Source: Brevibacterium sp. CS2 (GTDB lineage: Bacteria > Actinomycetota > Actinomycetes > Actinomycetales > Brevibacteriaceae). Taken from it: DNA of 64,000 nucleotides. Shown here one piece after another: positions 43,599 through 51,423 of the stretch; the first letter of the stretch is position 1; each line of letters starts with the position of its first letter. A program made the translations under genes and the position numbers. Location of the stretch: NCBI RefSeq assembly GCF_005280295.1, contig NZ_CP040020.1, positions 3,038,001-3,102,000 on the forward strand, read 5' to 3'. A model generated the notes under the pieces. It had not been told where the DNA came from. It saw nothing but the letters and a program-made list of their open reading frames with translations, and searched no databases.

Positions 43599-44315
43599 TC
43601 AGCAGCAGCGGCGGCAGTCGTCGGCCGCCGAGACATCACCCTGGGACCGGTCGAGCAGGCGCGCGGCGAGTTCGGCTCCGATCCGATGCGCCTCGGCCAC
43701 CGGCACCGCCTCGGCCCCGGGATGCTCGGCGAGCCACTCGGCAGCGTCGCCAACAGAGGTGAAGTAGTGCACCTGGTTGCAGAACGACGATCGGATCGAG
43801 GTGATCTGGTCCGGATTCATCAGCGAGACCACGGCAGTGGCGGGCTCGATGCTTATGGCTCCGGCGACCGGATCGACGGCGACGCGGATCATCTCGCCGC
43901 TGGCCGGGGAGACCGACTCCACGCGCGCTGGGCGGCCGAGAAGCGCCGGGAAGACCAGGGTGTCCAGCGCGCACCAGGTGTAGAGCCCTTCTCCTGACGC
44001 GGTGAACCGGTGCGGGGTGGGCCGCAGGGTGAGGCCCTGGCCGACGATCCGACCCAGGTCGTCGTACTCGGTGTCGGGCACCGCTGCCAGCCCGCTCCTG
44101 ACCTGCTCGGGTGTGCGGCCCGCGGCCGTGGCGAGCTGCTCGACCGTGACGGGATCGCCGTCGGCGAGAAGCCGAAGCAGCGGGATCAGCAGGCCGGGAT
44201 CGAGGCCGGTCTCCTCGGTCCGGCTGAGCCGCTCGGGCAGTCGTGTGCTGAGATCGGTCATTGCGGATTCCTCCAGTTCTGGGTTCGGGTATTCGCTGTC
44301 TTCAGGACGGGTCAT
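43599..44315 (-). CDS. merB: Organomercurial lyase
   Basis: 238 residues from ATG 44315, overlapping the merA stop (ATGA). Cleaves carbon-mercury bonds. The catalytic set is visible: Cys115 and Asp118 in LYTWCALDTL, and Cys179 in SSFCNQVHYF. Residues ~35-85 form the winged-helix-like N-terminal domain. The C-terminus ends CRRCC, an added thiol tail that may pass Hg(II) on to MerA. Gives resistance to phenyl- and methylmercury-type compounds. Confidence 0.93.
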   Translation of the reverse strand: MTRPEDSEYPNPELEESAMTDLSTRLPERLSRTEETGLDPGLLIPLLRLLADGDPVTVEQLATAAGRTPEQVRSGLAAVPDTEYDDLGRIVGQGLTLRPTPHRFTASGEGLYTWCALDTLVFPALLGRPARVESVSPASGEMIRVAVDPVAGAISIEPATAVVSLMNPDQITSIRSSFCNQVHYFTSVGDAAEWLAEHPGAEAVPVAEAHRIGAELAARLLDRSQGDVSAADDCRRCC

Positions 44316-45733
44316 GCGCAGCAGGACAGCTTGGCGACGTCGGCGGTGAAGGCCTTGGCGACGATCCGGATGCCCTCGGCCATGGTCAGGTAGGGTGCCC
44401 AGGCGTCGGCGACCTCGGCGATGGTCTTGCCGAGCACGTGGACCCCGGCGGCGGCCAGCTCCCCCGCGTCCTTGGCGACCGCGGTCAGCCCCAGGATCTC
44501 CCCGGTGTCCGCGTCGGCGACCATCTTGATGAAGCCGCGGGTGTCGCGATTGACCAGCGCGCGGGGCACGTAGTGCAGGGGCAGGACGCGGCAGTCGCAG
44601 CGGATCCCCGCCTCGAGGACCTGCTTCTCGGTCATCCCGACCGCGCCGATGGCAGGAGAGGTGAACGTCACCCGGGGCAGCCTCGCGTAGTCCACCGGCT
44701 TTTGGGCATCTGTGAACGCGTTCTCAGCCACGAGGGTGCCGTGGTGGGCGGCGACATAGACGAACTCGGGGTGCCCGGTGACGTCCCCCGCGGCCCAGAC
44801 CCGGGGGTTGGACGACTGCAGCTGGTCAGAGACGACGATCTGCCCGGCGTCGCCAGTCTTCACCTCCACCGCCTCGAGGTTGAGTCCCTCGGTGACCGGC
44901 CGTCGGCCGAGCGCGACCAGAACCTGGTCGGCGCGGAAGTCCTGCGATCCGCCGGACACGTCGGCGGTGACGACGACCTGTCCGTCCGCGTCGCGGGCGA
45001 CGCGGGTCGGGACCACTCGGCGGACCACTCGGATGCCCTCGTCGGAGAAGACCTCGGCCAGGGCATTGGACACCTCCAGCTCCTCCTTCGACGCCAGCCG
45101 GGAACGGACCAGCAGGGTCACCTTCGCCCCGAGACGCGCATACAGCTGGGCCTGCTCCAGCGCCACGTAGCCGCCGCCGAGCACCAGCAGCGACTTCGGC
45201 ACCGCCGTCAGCTCCATCGCCGTGGTCGAGGTCAGGTACCCGGCCTCTTCCAGGCCCTCGATCGGCGGGGCCCATGGCCGGGATCCGGTCGCGACCAGGT
45301 ACTGGTCAGCCTCGATGGTCCCGACGGCCCCGTCGGGTCCGACGACCTCCAGGACCGGCGCGTCGGGGGTGCCGGCGAACGAGGCGTCGCCCTTGCGGAC
45401 GTGCCATCCGTACGCCTCGGCGACATCGACGTACTTCTCGCCTCGCAGGCCCTCGACCAGGTCCTGCTTGCTCCCGATCAGCGCCGGCATGTCCACCGGA
45501 TCCGCCGACGTTTCGATCCCCGGGAAACGGTCGGCGGCGTCGGCCGCGGAGTGCCGCGCGTCGGCGGCGGCGATGAGCGCCTTCGACGGCACGCAGCCGG
45601 TGTTCACGCAGGTTCCGCCGAGCGTCCCGCGCTCGATCATCACCACCGACTTGCCGAGCGTGTTCGCACGGATCGCGGCGGCGAACGCTCCGCCGCCCGA
45701 TCCGATGATGGCGAGGTCGTACTTCGTAGGCAT
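44312..45733 (-). CDS. merA: Mercuric reductase
   Basis: 473 residues from ATG 45733 (AGGAG site 6-10 bases before it). Reduces Hg(II) to volatile Hg(0) with NADPH. FAD motif IIGSGGGAFAAAI, redox pair GGTCVNTGCVPSK (Cys42, Cys47), second dinucleotide motif LVLGGGYVALEQAQL and the mercury-binding C-terminal pair LSCCA. The N-terminal MerP-like domain is absent, as in many Gram-positive enzymes. First minus-strand gene from the divergent mer promoter. Confidence 0.96.
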   Translation of the reverse strand: MPTKYDLAIIGSGGGAFAAAIRANTLGKSVVMIERGTLGGTCVNTGCVPSKALIAAADARHSAADAADRFPGIETSADPVDMPALIGSKQDLVEGLRGEKYVDVAEAYGWHVRKGDASFAGTPDAPVLEVVGPDGAVGTIEADQYLVATGSRPWAPPIEGLEEAGYLTSTTAMELTAVPKSLLVLGGGYVALEQAQLYARLGAKVTLLVRSRLASKEELEVSNALAEVFSDEGIRVVRRVVPTRVARDADGQVVVTADVSGGSQDFRADQVLVALGRRPVTEGLNLEAVEVKTGDAGQIVVSDQLQSSNPRVWAAGDVTGHPEFVYVAAHHGTLVAENAFTDAQKPVDYARLPRVTFTSPAIGAVGMTEKQVLEAGIRCDCRVLPLHYVPRALVNRDTRGFIKMVADADTGEILGLTAVAKDAGELAAAGVHVLGKTIAEVADAWAPYLTMAEGIRIVAKAFTADVAKLSCCA

Positions 45734-45782
45734 CCCTGCTCCTGTCAGTCCTTGGTCTTCTGTTCCGTCATCAACTATGCTG

Positions 45783-45806
45783 GACCTTCCAGTACAGGGG
45801 AAGGTC
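45783..45806. promoter_or_regulatory. MerR operator between merA and merR
   Basis: Perfect dyad GACCTTCC-N8-GGAAGGTC. On the merA side it overlaps TTGACC (45803-45808, minus), a good -35. MerR-type regulators bind such dyads between overly spaced -35 and -10 elements and untwist them when Hg(II) binds. The -10 is not obvious. Confidence 0.75.
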
Positions 45807-45837
45807 AAGTACGGCCGCGACACGATCGGAGGACGGC

Positions 45838-46227
45838 GTGAAGATCGGGGAGCTCGCACAGGCGGCCGGCACCACGGCCAAGACCCTGAGGTTCTACGAG
45901 GAGCAGGGGCTGCTACCGCCGCCCGGCAGGACGTCGTCGGGGTACCGTGACTACCCGCCGGACGCGATCGCACGTGTCGACTTCGTCCACCGCGGCCAGG
46001 CCGCCGGCCTCACCCTCGCCCAGATCCGCCAGATCATGGACATCCGCGACGCCGGACGTGCCCCGTGCGACCACGTGCGCGACCTGCTCGACGCGCGCCT
46101 GCACGACATCGAGCAGCAGATCTCCCAGCTGTCCGCACTGCGCGACACCATCACGGACCTCCGGGACGATGCAGCGCACCCCGAGCCGGAGACCTGCAGC
46201 GCCGATCAGGTGTGTCGCTACCTGTAG
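45838..46227 (+). CDS. merR: MerR-family mercury-responsive regulator
   Basis: 129 residues, GTG start at 45838. MerR winged helix MKIGELAQAAGTTAKTLRFYEEQGLL (in two parts, residues 1-26), then the dimer helix. Cysteines in APCDHVRDLLD (near residue 78) and ETCSADQVCRYL at the end could bind metal; spacing differs from classical Tn501 MerR but the location with a MerR dyad beside merA makes the role clear. Divergent from the merA operon. Confidence 0.88.
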   Translation: MKIGELAQAAGTTAKTLRFYEEQGLLPPPGRTSSGYRDYPPDAIARVDFVHRGQAAGLTLAQIRQIMDIRDAGRAPCDHVRDLLDARLHDIEQQISQLSALRDTITDLRDDAAHPEPETCSADQVCRYL

Positions 46228-46554
46228 GTCCTCGTCAGACGTCGAAAGTTGTGAAAGGAAGACCGTCAGTCAGCCTCGACGGCTTCGTCGATTGAACGGG
46301 TCTCATGGACCGCCGCTGCAAGTCAGTGCCCACCCCGAACTGGGCAAATCGCCCTGTCCTCACCACTGCCGGTTCGTGCCGTGGAACTGCAGTGTCCGCA
46401 TCGACGCCCACGCGCGGTGCGAGAGAATACCGTGACCGGAGCGCTTCTGGAGCGACGGTGATCGTCCTACATTGACGTATCGGGAAACGAGGCGACGCCA
46501 TGGCGATGTAGCCCGATCCCCTGTTTGTGATCGCGTCGCAGGCGACCGATCGAA
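46228..46554. other. Right end of the mercury module, no gene
   Basis: 327 bases between merR and the mutM stop. Less GC-rich than the chromosome. The plus strand begins with a short stretch reading KVVKGRPSVSLDGFVD, a faint echo of the start of RibD/DHFR-like proteins, stopped at once. No repeat or terminator stands out. Confidence 0.4.
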
Positions 46555-47532
46555 CTAGCGTTTCCGCTGGCAGACAGGGCAGAAGAAACTCGATCGGTTC
46601 ATGAACTTCTCCCGCACGATCGACGTCCCGCAGCGCATGCAAGGCTGGCCAGCAAGACCGTAGGCATTCAGGCTGCGGGCAAAATAGCCGGATTCGCCGT
46701 TGACGTGGACGTAGAGCGCGTCGAAGCTCGTACCGCCCTGCTCGAGCGAGGCCCGCATGACCGCATCCGCCGCGGCGAGCACGGCACGGATGCGCGAGAT
46801 CCGGGTGGAGTCCGCCGGGGCGAGCGGGTGGACGCCGGCGGCGAACAGCGCCTCGTCGGCGTAGATGTTGCCGATCCCGCTCACCGTCGTCTGGTCGAGG
46901 AGCGCGATCTTGAGCGCAGTGCGCTTCCGCTGGATCCGGCGGGCGACGGCCTCGAGGTCGAAGCCGGGCTCGAGCGGGTCGGGCGCGATGTGCGCGGCCG
47001 AACCGGGCACGAGTCCCGCGCTGCCGTCCGGCTGCGCACCGGGCCGGTGCGGGTCGGGAACGAGGGGCTCGACGCCGAGGTGCCCGAAGATCCGCTGGTC
47101 GAGGAACCGGAGCTCGGTGGGAGGAGCTGCGGGGTCGGCTTCGGCCGGGCCCGGACCGGCGAGGTCGAGGACCGCCCGGGTGTGGCGGTGGAGCGGGTCG
47201 GCCGGCGTGTGGACGCGGAACTGACCGCTCATCCCGAGGTGCACGGAGAGCGCGAGCGGCGGGCCGCTCGGGTCGACGGCCCGGCCCGGGCGCCACGGAC
47301 CCCGCTCGGGCGCCAACGGCAGCCAGAGGAACTTGCCCCGGCGCTCCACCGCGGCGATCTCCCGCCCGGTGAGGAGCTCCGTGAACTCCTCGACCGCACC
47401 GGCGGCGATGGTCCGGTTCGAGGTGGTGCCGAGGATCCGCGGATCGAGGACCCGCACCCCGGTGACCCGACGGCCGGCGGCCCAGGTCCGCAGGCCGCTC
47501 GCGACGCTCTCGACCTCGGGCAGCTCAGGCAC
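46555..47532 (-). CDS. mutM: Formamidopyrimidine-DNA glycosylase with a replaced C-terminal tail
   Basis: 325 residues. Removes 8-oxoguanine and other oxidised bases. MPELPEVESV start with catalytic Pro2-Glu3, GKFLWLPL with the conserved Lys, HLGMSGQF, and the helix-two-turn-helix GIGNIYADEALF. The zinc finger uses Cys298, Cys301, Cys318 and Cys321 (PCMRCGTS, CPVCQRKR). The last ~45 codons are lower in GC than the rest and of a different sequence type from tail copies 1 and 2, so they were probably brought by the inserted island. Larger than usual (about 270-290) through loops near residues 90 and 140. Confidence 0.96.
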   Translation of the reverse strand: MPELPEVESVASGLRTWAAGRRVTGVRVLDPRILGTTSNRTIAAGAVEEFTELLTGREIAAVERRGKFLWLPLAPERGPWRPGRAVDPSGPPLALSVHLGMSGQFRVHTPADPLHRHTRAVLDLAGPGPAEADPAAPPTELRFLDQRIFGHLGVEPLVPDPHRPGAQPDGSAGLVPGSAAHIAPDPLEPGFDLEAVARRIQRKRTALKIALLDQTTVSGIGNIYADEALFAAGVHPLAPADSTRISRIRAVLAAADAVMRASLEQGGTSFDALYVHVNGESGYFARSLNAYGLAGQPCMRCGTSIVREKFMNRSSFFCPVCQRKR

Positions 47533-47565
47533 GGGGCGACCGGGCGGCAGGGGCTGGCGAGCGCA

Positions 47566-48273
47566 TCAGCGGCGGTAGTCGGGGTGCTGCACCGCGATGG
47601 TGCGCACGGCGGCCTCGGCGGCGCGCGCCTCGGCGTTCTTCTTCGAGGTGCCCTCGCCGCTGCCCCATTCGGTGTCGCCGAGCAGCACGGTGGCGGTGAA
47701 GACGCGCGCGTGGTCGGGCCCGCGGGAGTCGAGCGCGTAGCTCACCGGCCCGAGCGCGAGGTCCGCGGCGGCCTCCTGGAGCGTCGTCTTGTAGTCCATG
47801 CCGGCGCCGAGCTGCACTGCGTCGCAGAGCATGTCGTCGACGAGCCGGTGGACGAGCGCGAAGGCGTCCTCGGGCCCGCAGCCGATGTACGTCGCCCCGA
47901 TGAGCGATTCGACGGTGTCGGCGAGGATCGAGTCCTTGTCGCGGCCGCCGGTGAGCTCCTCCCCCTTGCCGAGGAAGATGAACTCCCCGATCCCCAGCCC
48001 GCGGCCGATCGCGGCGAGGGCGCGGGTGTTGACCACGGCCGAGCGCATCTTCGCCAGGCGGCCCTCCGGCAGGTCGGGGTTGTCGCGGAAGAGCGATTCG
48101 GTGGCGACGAGCTGGAGCACCGCGTCGCCGAGGAACTCGAGCCGCTCGTTCGTCGGGATGCCCCCGTTCTCGAACGCGAAGCTCCGATGCGTGAGGGCAA
48201 GACGAAGCGTCCCGGGGTCGATATCGACTCCGAGACGCTCGTTGAGATGGTGCAGGTCCGGGTGGGACTCCAC
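47566..48273 (-). CDS. rnc: Ribonuclease III
   Basis: 235 residues from the GTG at 48273; the reading extends upstream without a good start. Cuts double-stranded RNA in rRNA maturation. Signature NERLEFLGDAVL near residue 38, second acidic site DTVESLIGATY, then a double-stranded RNA-binding domain (DYKTTLQEAAADL, GSGEGTSKKNAEARAAEAA). Standard place in rpmF-rnc-mutM. Confidence 0.96.
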   Translation of the reverse strand: MESHPDLHHLNERLGVDIDPGTLRLALTHRSFAFENGGIPTNERLEFLGDAVLQLVATESLFRDNPDLPEGRLAKMRSAVVNTRALAAIGRGLGIGEFIFLGKGEELTGGRDKDSILADTVESLIGATYIGCGPEDAFALVHRLVDDMLCDAVQLGAGMDYKTTLQEAAADLALGPVSYALDSRGPDHARVFTATVLLGDTEWGSGEGTSKKNAEARAAEAAVRTIAVQHPDYRR

Positions 48274-48304
48274 GGATCGCGTACTGATCAGCCGGTGGGC
48301 GTGA

Positions 48305-48508
48305 TCAGATGTCGGCGACCTTGCGTCCCTTGTACTCAAGGAACAGCGGGGTGCCGGCGGAGTCCTCGACGACCTTGGCCTGGTGGGGGCGCGAGTACAC
48401 AACGCGACCGTTCTCCACAGTCTTGACCAGGGTCGGAACCTGGGCCTTCCACTGCGAACGACGGTGGCGGGTGTTGCTGCGCGACATCTTGCGCTTCGGA
48501 ACAGCCAC
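48305..48508 (-). CDS. rpmF: 50S ribosomal protein L32
   Basis: 67 residues. [21 protein letters not shown] is split over the start; the family N-terminus is clear. It lacks the four zinc-binding cysteines, i.e. the C-minus form also found in other actinobacteria and independent of zinc supply. Begins 2 bases after the yceD stop. Confidence 0.95.
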   Translation of the reverse strand: MAVPKRKMSRSNTRHRRSQWKAQVPTLVKTVENGRVVYSRPHQAKVVEDSAGTPLFLEYKGRKVADI

Positions 48509-48510
48509 GT

Positions 48511-49038
48511 CTAGCTCTCTTTCTTCTCGTCCAACAAGTTCTTCAGTGCCGACCAGCGGGGGTCCGTCTCCGGCACGCTCTCGGGCAGATCCTCGCCCAG
48601 CGTGTACCGGAAGGCCTCGCCGTCCTCGTCCTCGTCCTTGACGGGGCGGAACGGCAGGGCCATCACGACGGCGTCCCGGATGGCCGGTTCGAGGTCGATC
48701 CGGTCACGATCGACCGTGTACGACTCCTCGTCCCCGGGCTCGCGCTCGTAGACGAAGAGCTCTGTGATCGCCACATCGAGCGGCAACTCCAGATCCTCGA
48801 GCGTCCGGGCATCCTGCCCCTGAGCCGCAGCGCGGACGCTGCCGGAGACGTAGATCCCCTCGACGACGCTCTCGAGCTGCAGTGCGAGCTCGATCGGCGA
48901 ACCCTCGGGCACACCGATCATCTCGATCCGCAGGTCCTCGGGAGCCGGTACCGTGGTGTCCAGCCTCGACCACTCCCCGGGCCTGTCGATGAGACCCAGC
49001 TTGCGGAGGTCGAGCACGAGTTCGGATCGGTTCCTCAT
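48511..49038 (-). CDS. yceD: YceD family (DUF177) protein
   Basis: 175 residues. DUF177 proteins almost always precede rpmF and have been linked to 23S rRNA metabolism. Recognisable blocks: [19 protein letters not shown] at the start, [22 protein letters not shown], and [18 protein letters not shown]. The CxxC-type cysteines of many homologues are missing here, matching the cysteine-less L32 next door. Confidence 0.9.
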   Translation of the reverse strand: MRNRSELVLDLRKLGLIDRPGEWSRLDTTVPAPEDLRIEMIGVPEGSPIELALQLESVVEGIYVSGSVRAAAQGQDARTLEDLELPLDVAITELFVYEREPGDEESYTVDRDRIDLEPAIRDAVVMALPFRPVKDEDEDGEAFRYTLGEDLPESVPETDPRWSALKNLLDEKKES

Positions 49039-49102
49039 GTCTCACCTCCATCGTCGATGCCGCACACGCCGGGATCGGACCCCGCGGATGACACGCGAGA
49101 CA

Positions 49103-50335
49103 CTAGTCTAGACGCTCCCGAGGTGAACTTCCAGTCGGCGGAGCCCCGCGCAGCGCGGTCGATCCGGCGGCAGTGAGGAGGAGCGCACCGGACAGCAGGA
49201 ACACCGCCCCGGTCGGCCCGAAAGCCGCGACCCCGGCCGCCGCGGTGGGGATGACGACCTGGCTCAGCCGGTTGCCGGCGAGCCGGATCGAGAGCACCGC
49301 GGCCCGGTTCGCGGGGTCGGCGAGCGTCGACACCCAGGTCATCGTCATCGGCTGCGTGAGCCCGAAGGCGAACCCGGCGGCGACCATGAGGATCGCGAGC
49401 ACCCAGAACCGCGGCTGCACCGGGATGAGGAGGAGCGCGATCCCCCCGGTCAGGCTGGCGAGCGCGAGCAGGCGGGTGAAGGGGACGAGCCGGGTGAGCC
49501 GTCCGATGGAGAGCCGGGACACGATCGAGGCGAGCGTGCGCAGGGTGAGGAGCGCGGCCACCGCCTGCACCCCGAGGCCGTAGCGCTGGCCGATGAGCGG
49601 CAGGTAGGCGGTCATGATGTCGACGGCGGCGAGCGTGGCCATCGAGGCGAAGATCGCCGGCTTCATCCCCCGGGTGCCGAGGATGGCGAGCGGCGAGCGG
49701 ACGCTCGAGCGCGCCTCCGCCCTGGGTACGTGGCGCACCGCCGGGCGGCGCGTGATGCCGACCATCGCCGGCACCGCGAGCGCGGCGATCCCGGCCATCG
49801 CCCACATCGCCGGCTGCACGTGGGCGTCGGCCCCGCCGGTGCCGGCGATGAGGCCGGCCACCGGCACGCCGACCGCCTGCCCGGCGGAGACCCCGACGGT
49901 GAGCGTGCCGAAGCGACGGTTGAGGTCGGACTGCGCGAAGGACTGCGGGATGAGTGCCTGCCCGGACACGGTGGTGAGCACCTGCCCCATGCCGAGCGCC
50001 ATGTTCGCCGCGAGCAGCACCGCCACCCCCGGGGACCAGGCGGCGCCGGCGGCCGGGAGGATCGTGAGCACGGTGCCGATCCACATCACCGGCATCGCGT
50101 AGCCGCGGTCCACCCAGCGACCGATCGGGATCGCGGCGAGCAGCGGGGCGAGCGAGTAGGTGGCGGTGACGAGGCCGAGCACCCCCGCCCCGCCGCCGAG
50201 CTCGAGGGTGCGGTAGGAGATGAGCACGCGCAGCCCGTTGTAGGCGGCGTGGACGATGAGGGTGTAGACGATGAGCGCGGTGAACCAGCCGGGTCCGCGC
50301 CGCCCGGAGTGCGCGCGTTCGGCGCTCGCGGTCAT
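49103..50335 (-). CDS. MFS transporter, putative exporter
   Basis: 410 residues, twelve predicted membrane helices. The loop 2-3 motif AAIPIGRWVDRGYAMP and the repeat in loop 8-9 (RLSIGRLTRL) are typical of the major facilitator superfamily. No substrate clue in sequence or context; it separates coaD from yceD and overlaps the coaD start by 4 bases, so it is made with them. The gap to yceD (64 bases) shows a TAGACTAG-like word but no certain promoter. Confidence 0.85.
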   Translation of the reverse strand: MTASAERAHSGRRGPGWFTALIVYTLIVHAAYNGLRVLISYRTLELGGGAGVLGLVTATYSLAPLLAAIPIGRWVDRGYAMPVMWIGTVLTILPAAGAAWSPGVAVLLAANMALGMGQVLTTVSGQALIPQSFAQSDLNRRFGTLTVGVSAGQAVGVPVAGLIAGTGGADAHVQPAMWAMAGIAALAVPAMVGITRRPAVRHVPRAEARSSVRSPLAILGTRGMKPAIFASMATLAAVDIMTAYLPLIGQRYGLGVQAVAALLTLRTLASIVSRLSIGRLTRLVPFTRLLALASLTGGIALLLIPVQPRFWVLAILMVAAGFAFGLTQPMTMTWVSTLADPANRAAVLSIRLAGNRLSQVVIPTAAAGVAAFGPTGAVFLLSGALLLTAAGSTALRGAPPTGSSPRERLD

Positions 50336-50823
50336 CCGCGCTTCGCGTCCATCGCCTCCAGGACAGCGGCGGGCACGAGGCCGGAGACGTCGCCGCCGAG
50401 TGCGTGGACCTCCCGGATGAGGGAGGAGGACACGTGCTCGAAGCGCGGGTCGCCGGGGACGAAGATCGTCTCGAGCTCGGTGAGGTGGCGGTTCATCAGC
50501 GCCATCGGCAGCTCGTAGGCGAAGTCGGTGCCCGAGCGCAGGCCCTTGATCACCGCGCGCGCCCCGATGTCCCGGCAGTAGTCGACGAGCAGGCCGCCGG
50601 GCACGTCGTCGATGACGATGTTCTCAGCCGCCGCGGTGCGTGCGTCCTCCTCGAGCCCGGCGGTGATGAGCGCGATGCGCTGGGCCAGCGGGAAGTTGCC
50701 CGTCTTCGAGGGGTTGTGCACGACGGCGACGACGACCTCGTCGAACAGGGCCGAGGCGCGCGCGGCGATGTCGATGTGGCCGACGGTGACGGGATCGTAG
50801 GACCCGGGCAGGACTACCTTCAT
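50332..50823 (-). CDS. coaD: Phosphopantetheine adenylyltransferase
   Basis: 163 residues. Fourth step to coenzyme A. Nucleotidyltransferase motif GSYDPVTVGHIDI with the T/HxGH signature, KGLRSGTDFAYE and the second motif VSSSLIREVHALGGDVSGLVP. Normal length. It follows rsmD by 9 bases. Confidence 0.97.
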   Translation of the reverse strand: MKVVLPGSYDPVTVGHIDIAARASALFDEVVVAVVHNPSKTGNFPLAQRIALITAGLEEDARTAAAENIVIDDVPGGLLVDYCRDIGARAVIKGLRSGTDFAYELPMALMNRHLTELETIFVPGDPRFEHVSSSLIREVHALGGDVSGLVPAAVLEAMDAKRG

Positions 50824-50832
50824 GCGGCCATC

Positions 50833-51423
50833 CTAATGCTCACCCGCTGCGGCCTCCCGGGCGGCGTCCTCGGTGAGCTGGAGGAGCCACAGTCGGGTCT
50901 CCCCCGTCGTCCTCTCGCGGTACACCTCGAGATCGGCGGGCAGCGCGGGGGCCGGGGAGCGCGAGGAGCGCTCGAGCACGACGAGGGAGTCCACCCCGGC
51001 GAGGACGGGCACGAGGAGCGCGAGCACCTCGGCGACGTCCGACTCGCCCAGCGGATAGGGCGGGTCGGCGAACACGAGATCGGCCGAGCGGGCCGGGCGC
51101 TCCCGCAGCGCCGTCGTCGCCTGCCGGGTGAGCACCTCGGCCCGGTCGTCGAACCCGAGGGAGCGGATGTTGCCGGTGATGACCCGGGCCACCGAAGCCG
51201 CCTTCTCGACGAACACCGCGCGCGCAGCCCCCCGGCTCAGCGCCTCGAGGCCGAGCGCCCCGGAGCCGGCGAACACGTCGAGCACCCGCGCTCCGTCGAG
51301 CACGCCCAGCGCGGCGAGGGAGGAGAACAGTGATTCGCGCACCCGGTCGGAGGTCGGCCGGGTGCCGTCGCCGGGCGGCGCGCTCAGCGGCCGGCCGCGG
51401 TGGGTGCCTGCGATGATCCGCAT
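50833..51423 (-). CDS. rsmD: 16S rRNA (guanine-966-N2) methyltransferase
   Basis: 196 residues from ATG 51423, overlapping the recG stop (TGATG). Starts MRIIAGTHRGRPL; SAM-binding motif DVFAGSGALGLEAL and catalytic FADPPYPLG are intact. A much longer reading upstream belongs to the recG shadow frame. The recG-rsmD-coaD order is common in actinobacteria. Confidence 0.95.
   Translation of the reverse strand: MRIIAGTHRGRPLSAPPGDGTRPTSDRVRESLFSSLAALGVLDGARVLDVFAGSGALGLEALSRGAARAVFVEKAASVARVITGNIRSLGFDDRAEVLTRQATTALRERPARSADLVFADPPYPLGESDVAEVLALLVPVLAGVDSLVVLERSSRSPAPALPADLEVYRERTTGETRLWLLQLTEDAAREAAAGEH

Larger units (their letters stand above)
30009..46690. mobile_element. Composite accessory island in the mutM-smc junction, bounded by mutM tails
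   Basis: In related actinobacteria mutM is directly followed by smc; here they are 16.5 kb apart. Copies of the mutM 3' end lie at 30009-30086, 31891-32040, 41109-41225 and at the functional gene end 46555-46690. They split the island into hipAB (1.8 kb), a defence module (9.1 kb) and a mercury module (5.4 kb). Each module is thus flanked by tail sequence in the same orientation, as left by repeated insertion into the mutM 3' end. No integrase, transposase or tRNA is seen, so mobilisation would have to be in trans or by homologous recombination. Confidence 0.8.

Noticed and set aside
46228..46300. Short frame reading KVVKGRPSVSLDGFVD as a RibD/DHFR gene
   Set aside because: Only about a dozen residues recall the family and a stop follows at once; it is too short to call.
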